In this document: in pieces, positions 1 through 10,547 of the stretch
Numbering within the stretch: position 1 is the first letter of the stretch
Layout: each line of letters begins with the position of its first letter
NCBI GenBank assembly: GCA_002835675.1
Contig: PIZR01000001.1
Span: forward strand, 362,303-426,302
Source: Bacillus sp. BA3
GTDB taxonomy: Bacteria > Bacillota > Bacilli > Bacillales > DSM-1321
Direction of reading: 5' to 3'
Length of the DNA stretch: 64,000 nucleotides
The notes under the pieces: model-generated
Database searches by the model: none
What the model saw: the letters and a program-made list of their open reading frames with translations, nothing else
What the model was told of the DNA's origin: nothing
Made by a program: the position numbers and the translations under genes

Positions 1-54
1 CCAAAAATTCAAACCTATTCAGGGGTATAAACAATTTCATATAAAACAAATAAG

Positions 55-813
55 TCATTCATTTTTACTATCTTTTAAATGACCGGAACGAACCACTTTA
101 GTTTTTAAATATTTTTCATTAAACTCGGAAATATCACCCCATAACGGAACTCTGCCTGCAACATTGGCACCTGAGTTTTGAAGGGCTTCTAATTTTTTCG
201 GATTGTTGGTGATAAGAGTCACTGGATTAGAGCGCAGTTTTTTTAACACCCGAATGGCGTCATCATAGTTACGTGCATCATCCACAAATCCAAGCTCCAA
301 ATTCGCTTCAACCGTATCCAATCCTTTTTCTTGCAGAACATAAGCCATGGCTTTACTAAATAATCCGATGCCTCTTCCTTCGTGATTCGCTAAATAAAAT
401 AAAGCTCCGGATCCTTGAGCTGCAATCATTTTCATAGCCTGCTTTAATTGAAAGCCACAATCACAGCGTTTGCTGCCAAATATATCCCCAGTATGACAAA
501 TACTATGCATCCGAATAAGGGCTTCAGCTGAATGTTGGAAATCTCCATACAGTAACACACTTGATTGCTGCATTTCCGCTAAGTTGGAAGAGGCTAAAGT
601 TTCAATGATCTTTTCTATATTATAAGTGCCGTCACCACAAAAATGACCCGCCATATTCTCACATCTTAACCAGCAATACCACTGGAATATAATTGTTTCG
701 CCCTCTAAGTTAACGGGTAATTTGATTGGGCCGACTAAATAAATGGATGTTTCATCACTTTTAATAACGTTAATTTTATCTTCTAATATCAAAGCCACTT
801 TTTCATTAATCAT
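55..813 (-). CDS. GTP cyclohydrolase II-like protein (RibA family, stand-alone)
   Basis: This 252-residue protein belongs to the GTP cyclohydrolase II family, which opens GTP to the first riboflavin/deazaflavin precursor in the cytoplasm. The zinc site is visible as HSICHTGDIFGSKRCDCG (three cysteines) near residues 102-120, followed by the nucleotide-binding NHEGRGIGL segment and the conserved TVEANLELGF and TNNPKKLEAL stretches. Bacillaceae normally carry this activity fused to RibB in ribBA; this copy lacks the RibB domain, so it is probably a paralogue with a secondary role. The start ATG at 813 is preceded on its strand by a GGAGG-type site. No riboflavin gene lies next to it. The family call is firm; the exact reaction is inferred. 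Confidence 0.85.
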   Translation of the reverse strand: MINEKVALILEDKINVIKSDETSIYLVGPIKLPVNLEGETIIFQWYCWLRCENMAGHFCGDGTYNIEKIIETLASSNLAEMQQSSVLLYGDFQHSAEALIRMHSICHTGDIFGSKRCDCGFQLKQAMKMIAAQGSGALFYLANHEGRGIGLFSKAMAYVLQEKGLDTVEANLELGFVDDARNYDDAIRVLKKLRSNPVTLITNNPKKLEALQNSGANVAGRVPLWGDISEFNEKYLKTKVVRSGHLKDSKNE

Positions 814-1447
814 ATAAACTTCCTCCCGATGCTTCTAATACTACGATAACGTTTACTTGTTCATTTCATATTGTACCCAATCCACTCTTTTGTGAATCTT
901 TGATTTTAAATAGAAAAAAAAGCTCCAAATGTACTAAAACGAAAGACAATAGCAAAAGGTTAACCCCATCTTTGGTGTGAAAGCCCAAGACCATTTCTTA
1001 TTTGAACAGTAACTCATATAACCTCAATAAAGCCACAGCACCGATTTTTCAAATAGAATTCGATTAAAAACACTGTATCTCTTAATTTCAGTAAAAAGGA
1101 TTGAGAAGCATTATTGCATCAATGGTATTTGGATTAGAAAGAAGTTTGTCTAGCTGCCTGTTTACCCGTGAAAATTATGTCTTTCCGTAGGAAATGTCCT
1201 GCGAAGTCTTTGGGAAGTTTTGCATCTTTCTTTTTCTAAGATGGAAGGGACATGGTGTTTACATTCCTGGTCATTTGTTGTATTTACGTTTATTTTACAG
1301 ACTTCATCTAAGGAAAATGGTGATTTTTTAGATGATATTTACCTTGCAGAATGATTTGGATTGTTGAAAATGCGGAAACATCCATTGTCTTTCACGCTCA
1401 ACGATTTTCCTTGTTTTCGTAAAATTGGAAACAATTAAAAAAACTTC
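814..1447. other. Intergenic region, no gene seen
   Basis: About 630 bases separate the divergent GTP cyclohydrolase-like gene and rhaEW. I see no credible coding frame, no RNA gene and no riboswitch fold that I can recognise. It must hold the leftward promoter near 820-880. Confidence 0.5.
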
Positions 1448-1495
1448 TTCAAATGAAAACAAAAGTGTTATACAATAAAACAAATACAAATAAAG
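1448..1495 (+). promoter_or_regulatory. rhaEW promoter with putative RhaR operator
   Basis: TTCAAA at 1448-1453 and TACAAT at 1471-1476 are spaced by 17 bases, a good sigma-A promoter. It is followed at once by AAAACAAATACAAATAAAG (1477-1495). The same arrangement, TACAAT followed by AAACAAA repeats, precedes the DeoR-type regulator at 21614-21645. DeoR regulators often bind such A-rich direct repeats, so this is the likely RhaR operator (inference from the shared pattern). Confidence 0.6.
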
Positions 1496-1515
1496 ATAAA
1501 CGGGGGTAAAACAAA

Positions 1516-3585
1516 ATGGTTAATAATTTATGGAATGATAAAGAAGCGTCAAAAGTGACATCTGGAGTAGAAGAACTGGTATATCGGTCTAATTTAATCG
1601 GTACAGATCGAGCCGTTTGCAACTGGGGAGGCGGCAATACATCCATGAAAACAATGGAAAAGGATTTTCGTGGCCGGGAAATTGAAGTCATGTGGGTTAA
1701 AGGAAGCGGTTCCGACCTTGCAACAATGAAAGCGGGCAATTTCACAGGTTTGAATCTAGCGGATATTCACCCTTTAATCGAGCGTGATGACATGCCTGAT
1801 GCAGATATGGTTGAATATTTGTCACACTGCATGATCGACAGTAAGCATCCACGTATGTCGATTGAAACTTTACTTCATGCCTTCCTTCCCTTTAAACATG
1901 TTGACCACACACATCCAGATGCAATTATTAGTCTTTGCTGTGCAGACAATGGAAAAGAAGTCGCCAATGAAATTTTCGGTGATCGTTTTGTCTGGGTACC
2001 ATATGAGCGCCCTGGCTTCACTTTGTCTAAAATGATCGCAAAAGGTGTGAAAAATAACCCGCAAGCCGAGCTTGTTTTAATGGAAAAACACGGATTGGTT
2101 ACTTGGGGTGAAACATCGAAAGAAGCCTATGAAAAAACCATTTCGATCATAACGGAAGCAGAAGAGTTTATTAAAAGCCGCCAGCATGAAGAAGATGCAT
2201 TTGGTGGACAGGCATTTGACTCTTTACCTGAAGCAGAGCGAAAAAAGGTACTTGCTTCGATTATGCCGGTTATCCGCGGTGCTGTGGGCGAGGAGAAAAA
2301 AATGCTTTTAACCTTTGACGATGCAGATGATGTCCTGCAATTTTTGAATAGCAAAAATGCGGCTGCCTTATCACAAGTCGGTGCCGCTTGCCCGGATCAC
2401 CTTGTACATACAAAAATGAAGCCGCTTTTCATTAACTGGGATCCTCAAAATGAACGGACTGAATCCTTGGTGGAAAAAGTTAAAACGGGTATTCAACAAT
2501 ATAAGGAAGAATATAAGCAATACTTCGAGCGCAATAAAAACGAAGGAGATGTGATGTTTGAGGCGGCACCACGAGTTATTTTGATTCCAGGTGTCGGAAT
2601 GGTCAACACAGGCAGAAACGTAGCCATGGCAAACGTGAGCGGAGCACTTTACCATCGAGCGATTGCGGTTATGAAAGGGGCAACAGCACTTGGCGAGTTC
2701 GTATCTCTCAGTGAAAATGAGTCATATAACGTTGAATACTGGCCACTTGAGCTTTATAAATTGTCTCTTTCACCGGCAGAAGCGGAGTTCTCACGCAAAG
2801 TAGCCTTCATTACAGGCGGTGCGGGCGGTATTGGCAGCGCAACAGCACGGCGTTTAGTTTCTGAAGGTGCCCATGTAGTTCTAGCTGATTTAAATATTGA
2901 AGGTGCTGAAAAAGTTGCGGATGAAATCAATAAAGAATACGGGGAAATACGTGCTGCAGCTTTTAAAATGGATGTTACCAGTGAAGAGCAGGTACAGGAT
3001 GCCTTTGAGAAATCAGCTCTTACATTTGGGGGAATTGATATTATCGTCAACAATGCCGGCCTTGCCACATCCAGCCCGTTTGATGAAACAACCTTAAAAG
3101 AATGGAACCTAAACATGAATGTACTGGGGACAGGCTATTTCCTTGTAGCACGTGAAGCTTTTAAGCAAATGAAACAACAGGGAACAGGAGGAAATATGGT
3201 ATTTGTGGGATCGAAAAACTCTGTTTACGCTGGAAAAAATGCTTCTGCTTACAGTTCAGTCAAAGCACTTGAAACACATCTAGCACGATGCATTGCAGTG
3301 GAAGGCGGGGATTTCGGAATCCGTGTTAATTCTGTTTTGCCAGACGCCGTATTACAAGGATCTTCCATTTGGGGATCGGGTTGGCGTCAAGAGCGTGCCG
3401 CTGCATACGGAATAGAACCAGACCAGCTTGAAGATCATTACAAAAAACGTACGACATTGCTAGTAAACATATTCCCGGAAGACATTGCTGAGTCCATAGC
3501 GTTTTTCGCTTCATCAAAAGCAGACAAAACAACGGGTTGCATGGTCACTGTAGACGGCGGTGTACCTGGAGCTTTTAATCGCTGA
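1516..3585 (+). CDS. rhaEW: RhaEW: rhamnulose-1-phosphate aldolase / L-lactaldehyde dehydrogenase fusion
   Basis: This 689-residue bifunctional protein matches the B. subtilis RhaEW (YuxG) layout. The N-terminal class II aldolase part (about residues 20-400) splits rhamnulose-1-phosphate into dihydroxyacetone phosphate and L-lactaldehyde; HVDHTHPDA carries metal-binding histidines. The C-terminal short-chain dehydrogenase part begins near residue 426 with the NAD-binding TGGAGGIGSA turn, has NNAG and the catalytic YSSVK, and would oxidise lactaldehyde to L-lactate. The ATG at 1516 follows a CGGGGG-type site. It is the first gene of the locus and has its own promoter with a RhaR-like repeat. 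Confidence is high because both halves and the neighbouring rhaA agree. Confidence 0.93.
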   Translation: MVNNLWNDKEASKVTSGVEELVYRSNLIGTDRAVCNWGGGNTSMKTMEKDFRGREIEVMWVKGSGSDLATMKAGNFTGLNLADIHPLIERDDMPDADMVEYLSHCMIDSKHPRMSIETLLHAFLPFKHVDHTHPDAIISLCCADNGKEVANEIFGDRFVWVPYERPGFTLSKMIAKGVKNNPQAELVLMEKHGLVTWGETSKEAYEKTISIITEAEEFIKSRQHEEDAFGGQAFDSLPEAERKKVLASIMPVIRGAVGEEKKMLLTFDDADDVLQFLNSKNAAALSQVGAACPDHLVHTKMKPLFINWDPQNERTESLVEKVKTGIQQYKEEYKQYFERNKNEGDVMFEAAPRVILIPGVGMVNTGRNVAMANVSGALYHRAIAVMKGATALGEFVSLSENESYNVEYWPLELYKLSLSPAEAEFSRKVAFITGGAGGIGSATARRLVSEGAHVVLADLNIEGAEKVADEINKEYGEIRAAAFKMDVTSEEQVQDAFEKSALTFGGIDIIVNNAGLATSSPFDETTLKEWNLNMNVLGTGYFLVAREAFKQMKQQGTGGNMVFVGSKNSVYAGKNASAYSSVKALETHLARCIAVEGGDFGIRVNSVLPDAVLQGSSIWGSGWRQERAAAYGIEPDQLEDHYKKRTTLLVNIFPEDIAESIAFFASSKADKTTGCMVTVDGGVPGAFNR

Positions 3586-3768
3586 ATAGGTTTTGCCTGT
3601 TTTCTTGGATTTTGTTGCTTTAAGTGGAGGGTTTGTCATAGGTGGAATCAATCTATCCAAAAATAATAGATTAAGTATGCACTGCCCATTATGGTAAGTG
3701 AAGAATATGTGAAAAGGTAGTAGGAATCATGGAGTAATCAATTCAATCCGTTAAAAGGATGGGACGAT

Positions 3769-5022
3769 ATGACAATTAAAGAACAGTACGAAACAGCGAA
3801 ACAAGCGTATGCGAATTGGGGAATTGATGTTGATGCAGCACTCGAAACACTGAAAAAGGTGCCCATTTCGATTCATTGCTGGCAGGGTGATGATATTGGT
3901 GGATTTGAAGTGAACAAAAGTGAATTATCTGGCGGTATTGATATAACGGGAAATTATCCAGGAAAAGCCACTACGCCGGAAGAGCTGCGCATGGATCTTG
4001 AAAAAGCGCTATCTCTTATTCCGGGGAAACATCGGGTCAATTTGCATGCCATTTATGCGGAAACAAATGGAGAAGCAGTCGAACGCGATCAGCTTGAGCC
4101 AAAGCACTTCGAAAACTGGTTGAATTGGGCTAAAGAAAACGGTCTTGGTTTGGATTTTAACCCGACACTATTTTCCCATGAAAAAGCAGCAGACGGCTTG
4201 ACACTTTCTCATCCAAATGAAGAAATTCGTGAATTCTGGATTGATCATTGCATCGCCAGCCGAAAAATCGGAGAGTACTTTGGCCGTGAACTAGGCAATC
4301 CCTGCTTAACAAATATATGGATTCCAGACGGCTACAAAGATATTCCAAGCGACCGTTTGACACCGAGAAAGAGATTAAAAGAATCCCTTGATCGAATTTT
4401 TACAGCAGAAGTGGATGAAACATGTAATTGGGATGCTGTGGAAAGTAAAGTATTCGGTATTGGCTCCGAGTCATATGTCGTAGGATCGCATGAATTCTAC
4501 CTTGGCTACGCACTGAAAAATAACAAGATTTGCTTAGTGGATACAGGTCATTATCATCCGACTGAAACTGTATCGAACAAAATTTCTTCGATGCTATTAT
4601 ACAGTGATAAATTAGCACTTCATGTTTCGCGCCCGGTTCGATGGGACAGTGACCACGTCGTAATTTTAGACGATGAGCTTCGTGAAATTGCGCTTGAAAT
4701 TGTTCGCAATGATGCATTAAACCAGGTGATCATTGGTCTTGATTTCTTTGATGCCAGCATCAATCGTGTTGCTGCCTGGACGATTGGTACGCGTAATATG
4801 ATTAAGGCCCTCTTATATGCCTTACTTGTACCGAACGATCATTTGAAAGAACTTCAAGAAAAAGGCGATTTTACTGAGCGACTGGCATTAATGGAGGAAT
4901 TTAAAACCTATCCATTTGGTGCAATTTGGGATTATTATTGTGAAAAAATGAATGTGCCGGTAAAGGAAAGATGGCTGACGCAAGTGAAAGAATATGAACG
5001 TGATGTCTTAGCAAAGCGTTAA
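3769..5022 (+). CDS. rhaA: L-rhamnose isomerase
   Basis: This 417-residue protein is an L-rhamnose isomerase, converting L-rhamnose to L-rhamnulose in the cytoplasm. It has the family opening [17 protein letters not shown] near residue 31 and the family length (B. subtilis YulE is of similar size). It lies 183 bases after rhaEW on the same strand with no terminator between, so the two are probably co-transcribed. A ribosome binding site (GGATGGGACG) precedes the ATG. The usual small partner RhaM (rhamnose mutarotase) is not found next to it or elsewhere in the window. Confidence 0.93.
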   Translation: MTIKEQYETAKQAYANWGIDVDAALETLKKVPISIHCWQGDDIGGFEVNKSELSGGIDITGNYPGKATTPEELRMDLEKALSLIPGKHRVNLHAIYAETNGEAVERDQLEPKHFENWLNWAKENGLGLDFNPTLFSHEKAADGLTLSHPNEEIREFWIDHCIASRKIGEYFGRELGNPCLTNIWIPDGYKDIPSDRLTPRKRLKESLDRIFTAEVDETCNWDAVESKVFGIGSESYVVGSHEFYLGYALKNNKICLVDTGHYHPTETVSNKISSMLLYSDKLALHVSRPVRWDSDHVVILDDELREIALEIVRNDALNQVIIGLDFFDASINRVAAWTIGTRNMIKALLYALLVPNDHLKELQEKGDFTERLALMEEFKTYPFGAIWDYYCEKMNVPVKERWLTQVKEYERDVLAKR

Positions 5023-5229
5023 AATAACAGGTTGTCCGGAATCCGCAAACCGATGTGTGACTAATTCCGCTGAATTAATATGGGGTCTATCGATTCGTCC
5101 CGAGTGAATGGTCTGGAATTACCGAAATATAACGAAGAAGTGGAGAAAAAGTAAAAAAGTTTTTGTTTAAATTAGAAAATTAATATAGTTAAAAAGGAAA
5201 ACTTATTAGAAAGGTAATTCCTTTATAAA

Positions 5230-5281
5230 ATATACCTATAACGATCTATGACACAGGTCTTTCTATGGGTATATTTTTTTT
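5230..5281 (+). terminator. Rho-independent terminator after rhaA
   Basis: ATATACCTATA (5230-5240) pairs with TATGGGTATAT (5264-5274) with one G-U pair and is followed by a T run. It closes the rhaEW-rhaA unit. Confidence 0.7.
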
Positions 5282-6042
5282 GATTGCACGTTAATAAATA
5301 GACATGAAAGCTAGTCAATTTGTGTTAAATCCGGAATGAGAGTCTCGTGCAACAAATTGATTTAACCAGTTGAAAATTAGACTGAGGATTGAGGAGGAAT
5401 CGTTAAAGTAACTTTTTCTAAAAGGGGAGGATTTGGATTGAAGGTATCAATCTACAGTTTAAGATAATAAAAGCACTATGAAAAAAGGATATAGAAAATG
5501 TAATGGCGTAGACTGCTTTGTAATTTTCCAATACAACTAAAAATGAAACACTATGAGCAAGTGAAACTATATAAAAATATTATTTGAATTTTAAAAATGT
5601 TTGTGAAATTTAAATTGACAAACCTTTCAAAAACAGTAAAAATCAATAATAAAAAGAAAAAAATGATGGGGTTCAAATGTACAATAGAGATATTTTTAAT
5701 ACATATAGAAGAGAATGAGAAAGTCGCTCACTCTTGTTGCTAAAATACGATTTTTCCAGTTTCCATCTCGCTTTTTGTGTAAGTTAGTGGTTGAACATAA
5801 CAGAGAAGGACATGGCTGGACAATAAATTATAGGGAAACCTGAAAGTATATAAAGGTTTCCTATTTTAGTAAAGAAATTAAGGTTATACTCCCGGTAAAA
5901 TCCATCATTTATGAAACCGTTTTCTTAGAAAGAAGCAGCGGTGAATGTAACCGGATGAGAAAAGCACTTCTTAAGTCATTCCTTATTACAATATCCATGA
6001 TACGTGCTAATGTTTAGAATTTAAGAAAGAAGGTAGCTAATC
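5282..6042. other. Long intergenic region before the sensor operon
   Basis: This AT-rich stretch has no ORF with a credible start and ribosome site. It holds the promoter region of the three-component sensor operon, with a cre-like site at 5912-5925. I see no recognisable RNA. Confidence 0.5.
5912..5925. promoter_or_regulatory. Candidate cre (CcpA) site
   Basis: TGAAACCGTTTTCT matches the cre consensus TGWAANCGNTNWCA except for the last base. It lies about 120 bases before the sugar-sensor operon, where carbon catabolite control would be expected. Confidence 0.5.
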
Positions 6043-7080
6043 ATGTTAAGGATGCCCATCTTTTTTATTTTGTTTTTATTTATACTAAGCGGCTGTGATC
6101 ATTCTGCAGAATACGAGATTATTTACAATGATGAAGAAAGTATCGACGTCAATACAAAACCTGTCGAGAATAAAAAAGATTCGTATACGATAGCTGTTAT
6201 ACCTAAAATTGACGGAATACCTTATTTTAAAGCGGTAGAGGAGGGGGCGTTGGAGGCGGGAAAAGACTTAGGTGTTAAGGTCATATATACAGGCCCACCT
6301 ACCCCCAGCTCTGAAAAGCAGGAAGAGATTATAACAAAATTAATTGAAAAAAAAGTGGACGTAATTGCGGTATCTGCAAATGATCCATATAAATTAGGCA
6401 GGGTGCTGAAAAAAGCAAAGCGTAAAGGAATCAAGGTGATCACCTGGGATTCTGATACTAATGCATCATACAGAAGCTTTTTTGTGAACATGATAGATCC
6501 TGAGATAATTGGCAGGCATGTAATGGATACTCTCGCTATTGAAATGGAAGAAAAAGGGGAGTTTGCGATTATGACGGGATCTCCTACCGCTGCCAATCTT
6601 AATACATGGATTGATTGGATTCAAATCCAACAAAAAGAATATTATCCAACTATGAAACTAGTTGAAGTGGAATATACAAACGAAGATATTCATAAAGCGT
6701 ATAAGGTAACACAAAATTTATTTAAAAAATACCCGGACCTAAAAGGAATTATTGGTATTTCAACGGTTAATCCTCCTGCTGCGGCTCAGGCTGTGAAAGA
6801 TGCAGGGAAAATCGGCAAGGTTGCAGTAGTCGGTACATCGACTCCTAATTTAATGAATGAGTATTTACAGGAAGGGGCTGCCCAGACCATTACGTTATGG
6901 AGTCCACAAAAGTTAGGTTACTTGACTGTTAGCCTAGCAAAAAACTTATTGAATGATGAATTTCCGTATGAAGGACAGAACATTAAGAACATAGGTAGGA
7001 TTAAATTCAACGGTGATATGGTCATTATGGGAGAGCCCATCGATTTTACAAAGGGAAATGTGAACCAGTATGATTTTTAA
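6043..7080 (+). CDS. Sugar-binding lipoprotein of a three-component sensor (RhaS/LsrB-like)
   Basis: This 345-residue protein is a periplasmic-binding-type lipoprotein. A hydrophobic signal ends in the lipobox LSGC near residue 18, and the type 1 binding fold follows (IAVIPKIDGIPYF and GKDLGVKVIYTGP). It is a clear paralogue of the importer's binding protein at 15980-17017: the same length, with shared stretches such as ANLNTWID, KLGYLTV and a DFTK ending. It is not next to permease genes but overlaps the histidine kinase by 11 bases. It therefore most likely binds extracellular sugar and presents it to the kinase rather than to a transporter (inference). Transcription probably responds to the cre-like site upstream. 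Confidence 0.85.
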   Translation: MLRMPIFFILFLFILSGCDHSAEYEIIYNDEESIDVNTKPVENKKDSYTIAVIPKIDGIPYFKAVEEGALEAGKDLGVKVIYTGPPTPSSEKQEEIITKLIEKKVDVIAVSANDPYKLGRVLKKAKRKGIKVITWDSDTNASYRSFFVNMIDPEIIGRHVMDTLAIEMEEKGEFAIMTGSPTAANLNTWIDWIQIQQKEYYPTMKLVEVEYTNEDIHKAYKVTQNLFKKYPDLKGIIGISTVNPPAAAQAVKDAGKIGKVAVVGTSTPNLMNEYLQEGAAQTITLWSPQKLGYLTVSLAKNLLNDEFPYEGQNIKNIGRIKFNGDMVIMGEPIDFTKGNVNQYDF

Positions 7081-8941
7081 AGGAAAAAAGCCTATCCTGA
7101 TAAAAAACTTGCGTTTAACGACAAAACTAGTTACAACCTATACATTATTAACGGTTCTACCTATGGCCTTCCTTGGGTTCATTGCATACTGGCAATACAC
7201 AAAATCAATAGAAGAAGAAGTAGGCGAATATATTCCCCGTCTTGTTAAACAGGTTAATGGCAACATTGAAAATGACATTCAAAAACTAGAGACCTTACCT
7301 GATTTAATTTATAATTCCGGTGATGTTATGGCTATTTTAAGAGACAGCCAATCAAAAAAAAAATCGGTTTTGCTACACGATGAATATATCATGAAGAGTT
7401 ATTTGACAAGAACCTATTTAAATAACAATTCATCTCATATTTTGGGGGCGTTTCTTGTTTCCAAGAATCGTACATTTGCAAGTACAAGTCTGCATTATGA
7501 CAGTTTTGGTTTTGAAGATGGTTCCTTGCCATATGCAGATGACCTAGGATTGCTAGGCGAGATGCAGTTGCTCCTTCCTAATCAGACTAATTTAACGTTT
7601 GAAGGGGATCCCTCCTATTTTATGCTGGTCAAAACAATTACTGATTTCGATAATAGAAAAAATTTAGGAACGCTCTATATAGCCATCGATGTAGCCTTTT
7701 TTGAGCAATCACTTCAGGATTTGCAAAAGGAAGAGAATGTTACGATGTGGATCATGAATAAGCAGGGGAAGATAATTTATCATAAGGATCATTCAAAAAT
7801 TGGTACAGTGGAAAAAGGGATACATGATTACCCATTACTGAATGGTAGTTTTCGTACAGAAATCGATGGAAAACGGAATTTAATCAGTATAAGTGAATCA
7901 AATGAGCTGCCATGGGTACTCGTTCATAGCATACCTATCAAAAACATGACAGAAAAAACGGATGTTATCCGAAATGTGACAATTTTCGTTTTTATCCTTT
8001 TTACACTCATTACTACATTGATCTCTATCTTTTTTGCCTGGACCGTTACACGTCCACTAAACGAATTAGGAGATATAATGAAGCGGGTGGAAAAAGGTGA
8101 TTTATTAGTAGAAATACCTATACATTCCAAGGATGAAGTCGGGATGCTCGCGAACAGTTTTCGATCAATGCTCGCAGAGATAAGAGAGCTGATTCATAAA
8201 AACTACCACATTGAACTGCGAAAAAAAACAGCTGAATTATACGCCCTTCAATCTCAAATAAATCCTCACTTTATGTATAATACGCTGGAAACCATAGGCA
8301 TGGCTGTGGAAGAAGGAGAGAGCGATGAAGTCGTGAAGATGGTGACTCTGCTTGGTAGAATGATGCGCTTTTCAATCAGTAATAAAGAAAGCTTGGTTCC
8401 TATAAACAGTGAGGTTCAGCACATTGAAGATTATTTAAGCATCCAACAATTCCGTTTTGAAGATCGTTTGCATTTTATGATAGAAAAAGGAGCAGATGTA
8501 GTTAATTATTATATACCCAAGTTTGTTTTACAGCCAATCGTTGAAAATTCCATTAAATATGGATTGGAAAAAAGAAAGGAAATAGACATTCAAATACATA
8601 TTTCTGAAGAGGAAACTCAGACAGGTGAGGAATATCTTTTGCTGATAGTCAGTGATAACGGACCAGGGATGACAGAAAGCAAATTAATTGAATTAAATGA
8701 AAAGTTACGTTTGGATCCAATGATGAAACGGGACTCTGGCTTTGGGATTATCAATGTAAATGCAAGAATTGGCATGATGTTCGGGGAACAATATAATCTT
8801 CAAATTAATAGCGAATACGGAAAGGGAACGAGTGTGATTATCCGACTTCCCAAAATAAATGCCCTACAAGTAAGCATGTATGTTCAAGGAGAGGAGAAGA
8901 ACAGAGATGATACAAAGGGTCAGGACGGTCATTGTAGATGA
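7070..8941 (+). CDS. YesM-family sensor histidine kinase
   Basis: This 623-residue membrane kinase has a first transmembrane segment near residues 17-37, a large extracellular sensor region, and a second membrane segment near 300-322. A HAMP domain follows, then a His_kinase (YesM/LytS-type) domain with the phospho-acceptor in SQINPHFMYNTLE near residue 400. The ATPase region carries NSIKYGLEKR, DNGPGM (about 530) and GFGIINVNARI. Kinases of this type pair with AraC-type YesN regulators, as here. The gene overlaps the binding-protein gene upstream and the regulator downstream, so all three are one operon. The likely stimulus is a sugar of the rhamnose locus, delivered by the lipoprotein. Confidence 0.9.
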   Translation: MIFKGKKPILIKNLRLTTKLVTTYTLLTVLPMAFLGFIAYWQYTKSIEEEVGEYIPRLVKQVNGNIENDIQKLETLPDLIYNSGDVMAILRDSQSKKKSVLLHDEYIMKSYLTRTYLNNNSSHILGAFLVSKNRTFASTSLHYDSFGFEDGSLPYADDLGLLGEMQLLLPNQTNLTFEGDPSYFMLVKTITDFDNRKNLGTLYIAIDVAFFEQSLQDLQKEENVTMWIMNKQGKIIYHKDHSKIGTVEKGIHDYPLLNGSFRTEIDGKRNLISISESNELPWVLVHSIPIKNMTEKTDVIRNVTIFVFILFTLITTLISIFFAWTVTRPLNELGDIMKRVEKGDLLVEIPIHSKDEVGMLANSFRSMLAEIRELIHKNYHIELRKKTAELYALQSQINPHFMYNTLETIGMAVEEGESDEVVKMVTLLGRMMRFSISNKESLVPINSEVQHIEDYLSIQQFRFEDRLHFMIEKGADVVNYYIPKFVLQPIVENSIKYGLEKRKEIDIQIHISEEETQTGEEYLLLIVSDNGPGMTESKLIELNEKLRLDPMMKRDSGFGIINVNARIGMMFGEQYNLQINSEYGKGTSVIIRLPKINALQVSMYVQGEEKNRDDTKGQDGHCR

Positions 8942-10520
8942 TGAACCAAGGATAAGAAGAGGCATAGAAAGACTAGTACAATCTTGTGGGGAAGAGTGGC
9001 ATGTTGTAGGTGTTTACTCCGATGGTCAAGAGGCATACGATGCAATTATCAATCAAGTAGAAGAAGTTGATGTATTAATAACAGATGTACAAATGCCTGT
9101 CATGGACGGGTTAACGTTAATTCAACATTTGAAAAAAACTAAACCAAGGCTATTTCCATTCATTATAAGCGGGTATGATGATTTTCTCTATGTACAGACT
9201 GCCCTAAGGGAAGGAGCTGTCGATTATATATTGAAACCGATTGATCGAGAAAAGTTTAAACTGCAGTTGAAGACTGTGCAGGAAAAAGTAATTGAGGCAC
9301 GAAAGGAAAGGGAAAAGATAGGAGAAATAGAAGAAAGAGCCATGATATTAACCCATGAAAAGCAGCTTCAATTGCTGATGGAAATTACGTGGAAAGATGC
9401 AATGGACTTATCATTACTTGAATGGACGCGGCAATTTCCAGAAGGAACCTATTCCTTGATCCATATTGGAATCGATCATACATCTGCCAAAACCCAAAGT
9501 TTTTCACCAGAAGATTGGGGTGGATGGAATGATGTAATAAAAAAACTTATAACAGACTTACTAGATGATCATTCAACGCATTGGATGTGGAAAGATAGTC
9601 TACATGCCAGTTGGTTATTGATTAAGGATACTACCCCTACAGCTTTGGAGCAATTGTGTATAACATTAAAAACAAGTGTCCAACGGCAAACCCCTTTTAC
9701 GGTTTCCATTGCCCTTGGGAATGAGTTTAATGACCTTACCCTTTTAGTAAATATTAAAGATGAATTACGATCTACCTTGCAATATCGAATGATACAAGGA
9801 GGCAATAAAATTTTCAGAACTGAAATGCTTAAACATGTATCATATAATAAAGTGATTGAAGTGCCGCCATCCATCTATAAATGGGCAGAAGAGACAGTGG
9901 AGGCGATGGAGCATGGTGAAGAAGCTGCCATTCGTTCTCTCAGGCAATTTTTTAACGAACTGAAAGATGTCACTTCCCCTTTCATAATACAAGAATCGGT
10001 TCGCTATTTGTCTATTAGAATTATTAATAAATGGATTAAAAGTGATGGTTTTAAAGACCTTCCGCTTTTACTTGAGGAAGCATTTAGCATTGCCGAGGAT
10101 TCTTCTCATTTTAATCATTTAAAAAAGGAGACGGAGCGCTGGGTCATGAATATGTTAAAAAAGCAAGCAGCATTTCAAAATGACCAAACAGATCCCATAC
10201 GCCAGGCAAAAGAATGGATTCTAAAACATATAGGCGATAACATCACAATAAAAAAAATCGCCAATCATGTCCATTTAAATTCAACCTATTTTTGTGAGTA
10301 TTTTAAAAATCAGACAGGTGAAACCGTGCTTGACTATGTAACCAATGAACGGTTAAAAGTGGCGAAGGAATTATTAAGTCATACAGATTTAAAGATTTAC
10401 GATATCGCTTCAAAAGTAGGCTATCAAGATACCAAATATTTTAGTCGGCTGTTTAAGCAATGGACAGGACAACTTCCGTCTCAATATCGAGATACTCATG
10501 AGTTTTTTGTGAAAAAGTAG
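8907..10520 (+). CDS. YesN-type AraC response regulator
   Basis: This protein has an N-terminal receiver domain (acidic pair D11-D12, phospho-acceptor D60 in LITDVQMP, conserved lysine in LKPID). A long middle region follows, then a C-terminal double AraC helix-turn-helix (KIANHVHLNSTYFCEYF and IASKVGYQDTKYFSRLFK). I chose the ATG at 8907 because AAGGAGAGGAG at 8886-8896 sits at the right distance; an in-frame ATG at 8880 has no such site. This gives 537 residues and a 35-base overlap with the kinase gene. It probably activates the transporter and enzyme genes that follow, perhaps through the inverted repeat at 10645-10680 (inference). Confidence 0.9.
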   Translation: MIQRVRTVIVDDEPRIRRGIERLVQSCGEEWHVVGVYSDGQEAYDAIINQVEEVDVLITDVQMPVMDGLTLIQHLKKTKPRLFPFIISGYDDFLYVQTALREGAVDYILKPIDREKFKLQLKTVQEKVIEARKEREKIGEIEERAMILTHEKQLQLLMEITWKDAMDLSLLEWTRQFPEGTYSLIHIGIDHTSAKTQSFSPEDWGGWNDVIKKLITDLLDDHSTHWMWKDSLHASWLLIKDTTPTALEQLCITLKTSVQRQTPFTVSIALGNEFNDLTLLVNIKDELRSTLQYRMIQGGNKIFRTEMLKHVSYNKVIEVPPSIYKWAEETVEAMEHGEEAAIRSLRQFFNELKDVTSPFIIQESVRYLSIRIINKWIKSDGFKDLPLLLEEAFSIAEDSSHFNHLKKETERWVMNMLKKQAAFQNDQTDPIRQAKEWILKHIGDNITIKKIANHVHLNSTYFCEYFKNQTGETVLDYVTNERLKVAKELLSHTDLKIYDIASKVGYQDTKYFSRLFKQWTGQLPSQYRDTHEFFVKK

Positions 10521-10547
10521 AAGCTTCCATTCCGGAGCTTTTTTTTT
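10521..10547 (+). terminator. Terminator after the sensor operon
   Basis: AAGCTTCC and GGAGCTT form a short stem with one bulge, followed by nine T residues. It separates the sensor operon from the transport/kinase operon. Confidence 0.65.

Noticed and set aside
5023..6042. Missing rhaM gene in the long gap after rhaA
   Set aside because: No frame near 100 codons exists there on either strand; only a terminator and a cre-like site are seen.
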